Shown here piece after piece: positions 21,360-31,500 of a stretch of DNA of 64,000 bases. The stretch lies in NCBI RefSeq assembly GCF_932526225.1, contig NC_064038.1, forward strand, positions 3,906,001-3,970,000, read 5' to 3'. Numbering within the stretch: the first letter of the stretch is position 1; the number at the start of each line of letters is the position of its first letter. The notes under the pieces were generated by a model that saw only the letters and a program-made list of their open reading frames with translations, did no database searches and had not been told where the DNA came from. A program made the position numbers and the translations under genes. The DNA comes from Nematostella vectensis. Its lineage: Eukaryota; Cnidaria; Anthozoa; Actiniaria; Edwardsiidae.

Positions 21360-24300
21360 ATGGACGCAAGGATGTTTGTGTGTCTACTTGCTCTTCAAAT
21401 GCTTATGGCTACGATGTCTGGAACACTCTTAGGTGAGGGACAGGCTTATTACTTCTCTTTCGTATTGTAACACGCGCTGGTTGACCTCTTTGTGAACAAA
21501 CAAACATAGATAGAGGTCATACTGTTCTAGGCGAGTTTTGTATGGTGTGTGCACATTTTTTTAAAGGCATTTCGTGAAAGGCTTCTATCTGCCATGGTCA
21601 TTTATGGTGCATCAAATTAGCAGTAAGGACAAAACGATATAATCGAAAAATAGTATTTCAATTTTTCCGCTCTCTTGCCTGCGGTGTTTCTACACAGTCT
21701 TTTTTCACAGAGCATAATTTCATTTTTTTTCTTGATAACCACTCGGTTGAATAAATCTTGCTTGTTTAGTGGACCATAAAAAAACAAGCGACTTCTAATT
21801 TCACATTGGAAATCAGATTTTGCAGGCATTCCCACGTGGAACGTGTAATTATATTTGTGATTTATAGTCGCTACATGTATCAAGTGGAGTGCCAGAAACT
21901 GCTTTTTATTTCAATTCAAATAAAGAAAAAAAAGTGTACTTGAATTTTGAATTAGGTAAAAGAACAAAAGCAATTGCTCCACCAGGTCCATCTATTTCCC
22001 TTGTGAGTCAACTTCACAATAATTTGGTCCATCATAAATCAAGACAGTCCGTTAAGAAATTCTCATCTTTATTTGCGCCTTTTTATAGCTGACCCCGACT
22101 CAGCATTTTCGCTTTGATTCAAATACGTCATTAACGGAACATTGTTTCAAGCATTAGTCGACATACCGTCGCATTAGGCATTAGTCGACTTATCGTCGCA
22201 TTAGATTAAACGGCGTGCCAGAGTCGCACCGTTCTGGTTCGGTAGAGGTTCGATCACAGAGCGGCTCTCAATAAACGTCGAACATTTTGTTTGTTAACTC
22301 CCAGGAGTGTAACAATATAGTCATTAGGCACAAAATACATGCTGCTTTGTCTTATGGCGTTAAAATGGAGGACAGAACACGAAGACTAGCGATGACTAGA
22401 AAAGCCTTCTTGGTCAGAGCAATATGGTCTAATAGGAAGAGGAGAATGAATTGATTACATGCCGCAATATATTGGATAAAGAAAAGGCGACGACTCCTGC
22501 TGCGTCTTCTGCTGTTTTTTCTTTAATTACAAAACGGCATTTCGCATGAAATACACTCTCATCTCGTGTCCCCGAAACATCACATCTGTACCCGAAACGC
22601 CGCCATTTTCACTATTGCCTGAAAAGTGCTAGGCAAGGGGCTACATACGGGCTTTCAGGCTACATACAGGGTCTCAGGGGAGTTATTGTCAATTGGGCGC
22701 ATGCGCGAAGAACGGGGGGAGTCAGTAATACTCTGCACGGGTAGCTCCTTTTTTATTTTTGTTCAACCAAAACGATTTGCATTGATTATAAACTAATCTG
22801 CATAATTTAATCGCTATGACTGGTGCGACCTTGGAGCACCGTTTAATCCCTCGCCGTACCAAAGTCGCATTATCCGACTAGCCCACCCGCTCCAGAAAGT
22901 TGGTGCGACTTCCTTATTAATTCAATTTCGTGCGCAATAAACGGCGTGCTAACGTCGCATTATCTCTCGAACTTTTCTAGAGCGGCTCGATAATGCGACC
23001 CTGGCACGCCGTTTAATCTAGGCCATAGTCGACATACCGTCGCATTAGGCATTAGTCGACATACCGTCGCATTGGGCATTATAGTCGACATACCGTCGCA
23101 TTAGGCACTAGTCGTCATACCGTCGCATTTGGTATTAGCCGACATACCGTCGCATTATAGCTATTGTCGACACACCATCGCATTAGCCACTAGCCGACAT
23201 ACCGTCGCATTAGGCATTAGTCGCATTTGGTATTAGCCGACATACAGTCGCATTAGGCATTATAGTCGACATACGTCGCATTGGTCATTATAGTGGACAT
23301 ACGTCGCATTAGGCATTATAGTCGACATACCGCCGCATTAGGCACTAGTCGACACACCGTCGCATTAGGCATTAGTCGCATTAGGTACTAGCCGACATAC
23401 CGTCGCATTAGCTATTGTCGACATACCGTCGCATTAGGCATTAGTCGCATTTGGTATTAGCCGACATACAGTCGCATTAGCTATTGTCGACACACCGTCG
23501 CATTAGGCATTAGTCGCATTAGGTACTAGCCGACATACCGTCGCATTAGCTATTGTCGACACACCGTCGCATTAGGCATTAGTCGCATTTGGTATTAGCC
23601 GACATACAGTCGCATTAGGCATTATAGTCGACATACCGTCGCATTAGGCATTATAGTCGACATACCGTCGCACTAGCCACTAGTCGACATACCGTCGCAT
23701 TAGGTACTAGTCGTCATACCGTCGCATTAGCCACTAGTCGACATACCGTCGCATTAGGCATTAGTCGACATACCGTCGCATTAGCCACTAATCGACATAC
23801 CGTCGCATTAGGCACTAGTCGACATACCGTCGCATTAGCCACTAGTCGTCATACTGTCGCATTAGCCACTAGTCGTCATACCGTCGCATTAGCCACTAGT
23901 CGTCATACCGTCGCATTAGGCACTAGTCGACATACCGTCGCATTAGCCACTAGTCGACATACCGTCGCATTAGCCACTAGTCGTCATACCGTTGCATTAG
24001 CCACTAGTCGACATACCGTCGCATTAGCCACTAATCGACATACCGTCGCATTAGGTACTAGTCGACATACCGTCGCATTAGCCACTAGTCGACATACCGT
24101 CGCATTAGCCACTAGTCGTCATACCGTCGCATTAGGTACTAGTCGACATACCGTCGCATTAGGTACTAGTCGTCATACCGTCGCATTAGCCACTAGTCGA
24201 CATACCGTCGCATTAGGTACTAGTCGACATACCGTCGCATTAGCCACTAGTCGTCATACCGTCGCATTAGGTACTAGTCGACATACCGTCGCATTAGGTA

Positions 24301-26001
24301 TTAGCCGTTATACCGTCGTTTCGGTGTACAAGATATTTACCCCATGTTTTCCATTAATACTCCAGCCCCAGTCCCCCCACGTTTTCTGTTTATTCTCTCA
24401 CTCCAAATTGTCCTACCCCATGTTTGCCATTTATTTCTGACTATTAACGCCAAGCCGTCCTTGTTGCAGTCTCCCGAGATGTCTCCCTAGACGAAGGTGA
24501 GAAAAGGGTGGGAGATTCAGCTTGAATTGGCTTGGTATAGTGCTTATCACAAAGTCTCTTAGCGCTTTACAATTGTATAAAGTCGGTTTATTCATAAAAA
24601 GCGCTACGATTAAATGAGTCAAACCGCAGGTGGGTCTGGGTAAATTTTACTGAAAGCGCTCGGTGCATAAATTATTAATATTATCTTTAGCTCGTACGCA
24701 ACAGATTTCTAGTGTCTGGCGCTACTCGAGAATTCCCGGGCCCGCAATCCAAAAGTTCGCGTGTTTGTCTGTTAACTTCCTTTTGCTTCTTTAACCATTA
24801 CTTACCCCAAGTTTTGAAACCAACAGCAATCTATTTACAATAATTTAATCTAAAAATGAGGGTGTGTGGCACTAATCAAGGCTCGTACAATCCTTTTATG
24901 TAATTTTTCAAGTGAGCGCTTGTAATATGCTTGAGTTGAATTTCGCAAATTACACATAAGTATCTATCAAATGCAACAACCCTATAAAATTGACTGTTGA
25001 AACTCTTTTTTCAGTTTGCCGAGATACGTACAGCGACTGTGCCGGACTTGCAAGGTCAATGGGGCTACAGATGTGTCCGATGTATGGGTACTCCGTCTGC
25101 AAGAAATACTGCAGGAAGTGTAGATCAGACCGTAAGTATCAAAAGCTCGAATACATATGAGTGAAAAACATTCCTCATCATAAACACGAGTATAAATATT
25201 AACAAGACCATAACACGAGTGAAGTCAATTATCATCAGAGGCACAAGTTAAAATACAGATTATCGGAAACACGGATAACGCGTTGTGAATATCTTCCTTA
25301 CTCGTGCTTTTCTCCTTAATTGAGCTTCTCTCCCTACTTGTGCATCTCTCCCTAAATGCGCGTCTCTCTCTACTCGTGCGTCTCTTCCTTATTGTGCGTC
25401 TCTCTCTACTTGTGCATCTCTCCCTAAATGCGCGTCTCTCTCTACTCGTGCATCTCTCTCTACTTGTGCGTCTCTTCCTTATTGTGCGTCTCTCTCTACT
25501 TGTGCGTCTTGTCCTAATTGTGCGTCTCTCTCTACTTGTGCGTCTCTTCCTTATTGTGCGTCTCTCTCTACTTGTGCGTCTCTTCCTTATTGTGCGTCTC
25601 TCTCTACTTGTGCGTCTTGTCCTAATTGTGCGTCTCTCTCTACTTGTGCGTCTCTTCCTTATTGTGCGTCTCTCTCTACTTGTGCGTCTTGTCCTAATTG
25701 TGCGTCTCTCCCGACTTTGTGCGTCTCTCCCTACTTTGTGCGTTTCTCCCTACTTTGTGCGTCTCTCCCTACTTGTGCTACTTGTTTACTGTAGATTGGA
25801 GCTGTTCTAAGTTTGACTATGAAACTATGAACTACTGTATAAAGAATTCCGGGGATCTTTCTATGGCAGTAATAACACATTGTTTTTTTAGTGTGCCGTG
25901 ATTTGCAGCCTTCTTATGTCTGCTGGAAGCAAAGGGCCCTCAGACGGTGTTACAATCCTTACGTCAGCAGGGTTTGCAAGAAAAAATGCGGGTTCTGTTG
26001 A
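21360..26001 (+). CDS. Secreted peptide with two ShKT domains (toxin-like), 3 exons
   Basis: Exons 21360-21432, 25015-25131 and 25892-26001; 300 nt, 99 residues plus stop. Exon 1 encodes a signal peptide (MDARMFVCLLALQMLMATM). Exons 2 and 3 each encode one six-cysteine domain, spaced C-x6-C-x11-C-x7-C-x3-C-x2-C and C-x8-C-x8-C-x8-C-x3-C-x2-C, the ShKT pattern. Both introns are phase 1, so exon 2 is a symmetric module. Splice sites are clean (gtgagg, tttttcag, gtaagt, tttttttag). ShKT domains occur in anthozoan potassium-channel toxins but also in non-toxic secreted proteins. I do not see the Lys-Tyr dyad of ShK in either domain, so channel block is uncertain. No propeptide or dibasic processing site is evident between signal peptide and first domain. 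Both introns hold minisatellites. Confidence 0.82.
22202..23020. mobile_element. 819-bp terminal-inverted-repeat element (non-autonomous)
   Basis: Ends are 27-bp inverted repeats with one mismatch: 22202-22228 starts TAGATTAAACGGCGTGCC, and 22994-23020 is its reverse complement. Further copies of the terminal motif lie inside in both orientations (about 22823-22849 reversed, 22937-22967 direct). No transposase-sized frame is present. It sits inside the 27-bp minisatellite of ShKT intron 1; a TA target duplication is possible but not distinguishable. Confidence 0.7.
23021..24325. repeat. 27-bp GTCGACATACCGTCGCATTA minisatellite
   Basis: About 47 copies of GTCGACATACCGTCGCATTA followed by GCCACTA, GGCACTA or GGTACTA, in ShKT intron 1. 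About two more copies lie left of the inverted-repeat element at 22150-22201, so the element interrupts the array. Units near the element are more irregular than those at the right end. Confidence 0.95.
25305..25790. repeat. 18-bp minisatellite in ShKT intron 2
   Basis: About 26 units of GTGCGTCTCTCTCTACTT, GTGCGTCTCTTCCTTATT and GTGCGTCTTGTCCTAATT. Because 18 is a multiple of three, a 168-codon leucine-rich open frame runs through it; this is an artefact, not an exon. Confidence 0.95.
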
Positions 26002-28450
26002 TGCTCTCGAAAACCAGGTGAGAACGCAAATACCTTAGAGCACATTCTACTGCTTTTCAATGTGATCATCAATTTAAATTGTAAAGCAATGAATGAATTT
26101 TTAGCGAGCGACGACAGGGGGGGGTATTGGTTAGTCATATCTCCTCGGATAACCTGAACTCTTTGACCGGGTAACCAGGACATAATAATAAACACCCTAA
26201 TTAGGGTGCCCTATTAAATGAATCTTCAAATACTATGCTTTTACCATATGAAACCTATGATTGCGCATCCCCCTCAGCCAATCCTGGGTACGCGCCTGCA
26301 AATGACGTTTTGAGTGGATTTACTGGGATACCTGAGGGATGAAATGTGTATCTGCAGTTTTTTTTTTTTTTTTGCCCTGTGTTCTCACATGTATGACCTA
26401 GATGCTTTATGTATAATCTTGATTTTTATTGTAAATCACAATGGTAAGAAGCATCATCTGATGGGGGATCCATGGGACTAGCAGACGGGGCTGATTGTTC
26501 TATCTTTGACGATGGAAAAACCGCAGGAAAGTTAGCACCGAAATAAAATTCAGAAAAACTTAAAATATTGATCAATCTTCCAGAAAAATAGCGAGAGGGG
26601 AGTAATGGATACTCTTTTCCATTGAAGATGCCGCTTACTCCTGATTTGTTTGTTCTTTTTTCCTAGGGAGTACAAAGATGGCCTTTAGGAGCTTAAATTA
26701 AAACACCTATATACCATTTATAATATTAACCTATTGTGATACAGTTGGGACAAGTAAAAATCAAACATGTACTTGTACAATAGCACTGAAAGTTTCAATT
26801 AAAATAATTATTGCAAATCCGTGCAGAACAACAAGAGAAACGAGAACTGCCACTAGCAAGCGTCTTTGGCTTTACGTATTACGTAAGCCGTGTTTAAAGC
26901 ACGGGTGTTGCCAGGGGGAGGGCCCAGGGTCCCCCCCCCCCCCCCCCCCTCCATGAGCCAAAAATACAGTAAAGGCAAAAAACCTGGCTATACCCCTGTA
27001 AACCAAGCGCTTCTAAACTTTGTTCAAGGGCGTGTCTAGAGAAAAACACAGGGTGGGGTCCATTGTAGAAATTCACTGACTACGGATCAATTAAGTTCAA
27101 ATGGGCATTCTTAGCTCCGGTCATAGGTCACTAGATCCATATTAAGAAACTTTTTCTATCCAAAAACACCCATACCATCAAACCAACTTCATACCAAAGG
27201 TAGAGATCAACCGGAGTCGAACCTGGACACACGCCAGTTGTGAATGGCTTGAAAGCTGTCTCGAGCACCATTAACGTTTGTAATTTGTAGTATGCAATCC
27301 CAGCATTTTCAGGGAGGTTCACCAATAAAAGGTCCAACTATTTTAGGAATTGCGGGGAAATAGAGAGGAAATCTGATTATTTTTGTCCTCCCATTTTTGT
27401 TATTTGTTCTCTCGTGTTATTGTAGCTGCAATGCCCAACCATTTGTGGGAGGTAGGGCACGCCCTCTCCCCCCAAAGAATATATGAAATAGTGACCAGAA
27501 ATATTTCTGTATCGTACCGCTCCAATATATCGAGGCCAGCTACGGCTCCTATTTGCTTTTTCTTATAGGTTTTCATGATAATCTAATCAATTATCTAATT
27601 TTGAGTGGAGATCTAACTCATAATCTAAAAAACGGTTAATTCATTTATTTGCCATTTAATTGTCTTACTTAGTGTAATATATTTTCTAAGGAAACGGAAA
27701 TTTCAACCGAATGAGGCCCTGTGAGATTTTTTCCTGATTATAACATGATTAATTGACGGGACTATTTTTAGCCACTGATTCTTACAACACCGTTTTATTA
27801 TCTGTTCGGGTGTGGCTAGCGACAGTAACTTTGCTGTTTTAGCGTTTTCTCTCTTGAATCTTTGCTCTATGATCGACGATATAACAAGAGAGAAAATAAT
27901 AGGTTTTACCGACGTCAACTATCATTAAAAAAATGTCTTTAGAATTTCTTTAGAATATTCGTCATAGAGAATTACAGCAAGAGCGCTTGAATCGTCTGTA
28001 AAACCTTGCTTTTTTGCGCCGATGTTATATTGTATTTATATATATGTGATTTAAAAATAAGGCTCCAGCCACATATCTTCAAAATTGCCAAAACCGGAAC
28101 AATCTTGCACAGCAACACAGTGATTAATAATATGATTAAAGTCTACCAAAAGCAGTGGGCGGAAACATGGCAAAGTCATTAGTCAATGTCTGTAAAATTT
28201 AAATCTGACGAAATTTGTACTGTGCGAATTTGTTCCGGGTTGGCATCTTTTTTTGACTGGACTATCTTGTTGAAAAATGCCAGCGATTGAAAGAATTTCG
28301 AGCGTGATAATTTCGGAAGAACAAAGGTTGGTGGCACCCCCTTGTAACAAGGTTGTTGCATCTCTAAACTGGCCTAGCTGTTGGCTTTCTCCTCTAGTAC
28401 AAAGTACTGGTGTTCGGGTCAAACTGGAGTTTTTCACCATTTGTGCTGGC
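26002..28450. other. Intergenic region between ShKT and SHB-like genes
   Basis: No convincing exon. Contents: a dispersed-repeat copy at 26219-26300 (see 3647-3731), a poly-C run near 26931-26950, and a possible SINE fragment with a B-box-like GGTTCGACTCC on the minus strand near 27215. A donor-like CAG|GTGAGA lies about 15 nt after the ShKT stop, and an acceptor-like TTTTTCCTAG near 26666, so a 3' UTR intron is possible. Confidence 0.4.
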
Positions 28451-28520
28451 CTAGCTGTTGGCTTTTTCCTCTAGTACAAAGTATTCGTGTTGTGGGCAGA
28501 CAGGAGTCTTTAGATATTTG
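28369..28520. repeat. 77-bp tandem duplication over the SHB-like stop codon
   Basis: The segment beginning CTGGCCTAGCTGTTGGCTTT at 28446 is repeated at 28369 with modest divergence. The copy at 28446 holds the last codons and TAG stop of the SH2 gene (ending EEKANS); the other copy lies just downstream in the 3' UTR. Confidence 0.8.
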
Positions 28521-31500
28521 TGCTCTGCTCCTTTGATGTTCAACTTGTTTAGCGAGTAGTGTTGAATGATCCCTGGAACAGCATCGAACGGTTTGCTGAA
28601 CTGACCCAATACGTATTTGCCGTTGGACTGGGCGATTTTTAAATGAACGAACGCATTGTTGTTCCTAAAGAAAGGGTCACAATTAATCTCATTCTCGTGA
28701 TGAGCGTCATATAACAATCATCGTTTCAGAATTTCCTCCTTTTCTCTGAAGAGAAGCAAGTCTTAAGGCCGTTACACGAGGCATTATTTCCTGCAACTTG
28801 CACAGAAATTTTCTTGCGTTGCTAGTGGCCAAAAAATTCAACATTCCCTTTTTGCAACTTGCAATGCAATGTTTTGTTGTCATTTCAGGAAGTTGGCCAA
28901 TCAACGCGCTTCATTTTTCTCGGGAAAAGGAGGCTACCACTGTAAATCATAATTTAAACGCGGGCGCATTGGAAATTTGAAAAAAAAAACTTGCGAGCGT
29001 GATGCCTTATCCACCTGCCAAATGTTTTATTCATAATCGTTGCTGTGCAAATTGCAGAAAAAAAAAATGCCTTGTTTAACATTACCAATTACTACTATAA
29101 CCATTACAATCTCTATCAACATTCACCATTGTCACCATCCTCAGCATCGAATAATAACTATCCACACAATGATGATAGTTGGATAGTTTTAACTTGTAAC
29201 GTCATCACCACCAATCATAAAACAATACATATAAATGCGACTCTTTTGTCGAGCATTCCTAATCACGACTACGAGCACAAATAGAAATGACATACTTGAA
29301 TGAGAGTGAGTAATCCTGTCGAGAGCTTTCACTATCTCTCACTAGGAAGGAACCGTCCTCTTCATACTTGAGGATACGTTCAGCCTCAACCCTAGTGATC
29401 GGGCCGTGGTACCAGCTGAAAAAAAACAGGAAAGAGTAGCCTTCAGCCTCCCTCTCTAAGTCATCAGGTAACTCGAGTCTCCCTTTATTCTCCATCTACT
29501 CGAAACCTAAGGTAACTCGAAATTCTCTATACTCAAATCCTCAGGTAACTCGAACCTCCCTCTACTCGAATCCTCAGGTAACTTGAACCTCCCTCTACTC
29601 GAATCCTCAGGTAACTCGAACCTCCCTCTACTCGAATCCACAGGTAACTTGAACCTCCCTCTACTCGAATCCACAGGTAACTTGAACCTCCCTCTACTCG
29701 AATCCACAGGTAACTTGAACCTCCCTCTATTCGAATCCTCAGGTAACTCGAAACTCCCTCTACTCGAATCCACAGGTAACTTGAACATCCCTCTACTCGA
29801 ATCCACAGGTAACTCGAAACTCCCTCTACTCGAATCCACAGGTAACTTGAACCTCCCTCTACTCGAATCCACAGGTAACTCGAACCTCCCTCTACTCGAA
29901 TCCACAGGTAACTTAAACCTCCCTCTACTCGAATCCTCAGGTAACTCGAAACTCCCTCTACTCGAATCCGCAGGTAACTTGAACCTCCCTCTTCTCGAAT
30001 CCTCAGGTAACTCGAAACTCCCTCTACTCGAATCCGCAGGTAACTCGAAACTCCCTCTTCTCGAATCCTCAGGTAACTTGAAACTCCCTCTACTCGAATC
30101 CGCAGGTAACTCAAGCCTCCCTCTACTCGAATCCTCAGATAACTCCAACCTCCCTCTACTCGAATCCTCAGGTAACTCGAATCTCCCTCTACCCGAATCC
30201 TCAGGTAACTCCAACCTCCCTCTACTCCAATCCTCAGGTAACTCGAAACTTCCTCTACTCGAATCCACAGCTAACTTGAACCTCCCTCTACTCGAATCCT
30301 CAGGTAACTCAAGCCTCCCTCTACTCGAATCCTCAGGTAACTCAAGCCTCCATCTAATCGAATCCTCAGGTAACTCAAGCCTCCATCTAATCGAATCCTC
30401 AGGTAACTCGAATCTCCCTCTACTCGAATCCTCAGGTAACTCAAGCCTCCCTCTACTCGAATCCTCAGGTAACTCGAAACTCCCTCTACTCGAATCCTCA
30501 GGTAACTCGAACCTCCCTCGACTCGAATCCTCAGGTAACTCGAGCCTCCCTCTACTCGAATCCTCAGGTAACTCGAATCTCCCTCTACTTGAATCATGCA
30601 ACTCTGCTAGATGAGTATCTGGCCACTAAGATTTATATAAGGACACTACCTACATTTTTACATGAGTGGTTTTCAAAATCCCATGAAACAAAAAGGTAAT
30701 TGTTAAAGTGAATAGTCAAGCCAAAACAAAAGTGAACAAAGACATCACAGTGTATTAGTACTAAATAAACTAAAAAGTATTTCACAGGTTTTTGAAAACC
30801 TTTTAAAATCGTATTATTAGAATATCAACTAGTATTTCTATTTCGCATTGGATACTTGGGGACAAAGGGTGTGTAGACCAGGCCCGTAGCCAGGATTTTT
30901 CTTTGGGGTGTGTGAAATCCGAAAAAATGGAACTAATTTTTCCGGGGGGGGGGGGAGGGGGGGGGGGAATGAGTCTTCTGATAAAAATCTGACCACCCCC
31001 GAAAGAACAAAAATGGATTTTTTTAATGCCTTTGCAGTATCTCCACGGGACATTTATTGTCGGATTTGGCTACATACCAGAGTGATCTAGCTTATGCTTT
31101 ATAGTTTTGTCTACAAATAACACGTCCATTGCGAACCGAAAGTGGACCTTTGGCCGTTGTGGGGGTTTGCGTTCGTACCCCCTGCAACCCCCTGGGTATG
31201 GGCCTGTAGACTGTGGGGGGGGGGGGGCATAGGACAATTTTCCTTCCCCCCTTTTTTAATATGTTAGTATGTGAAGAAAGACAACTTACGTCTGTTTGAC
31301 AAGAGGCAGTTCAGGGTCCACTTCAAAACCAGCAGAAACCACCTCTTCATCAAATGTCCTTGGGGGCTTTGGGGGGAATGACGCCTTATCAACTGCACCT
31401 TGTTCAGTTACCATGGAGACCAGCTGACTCGTTCTCTTATTGTACTCCCATGGGGCATCATAGTCGTCTGGTGGGCGCGAGTCTATCTGGGGTGATGCTT

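Noticed and set aside
25304-25810. 168-codon leucine/valine/arginine-rich frame, possible membrane protein
   Set aside because: It is an 18-bp tandem repeat inside the second intron of the ShKT gene; the periodicity explains the hydrophobic pattern.
27190-27240. tRNA gene on the minus strand
   Set aside because: Only the B-box-like GGTTCGACTCC is present; no acceptor, D or anticodon stems pair around it.
29507-30601. 364-codon minus-strand frame rich in DSSRGRFELPE repeats as a protein-coding gene
   Set aside because: It is a 33-bp minisatellite open in several frames on both strands and lies between two exons that splice in phase without it.
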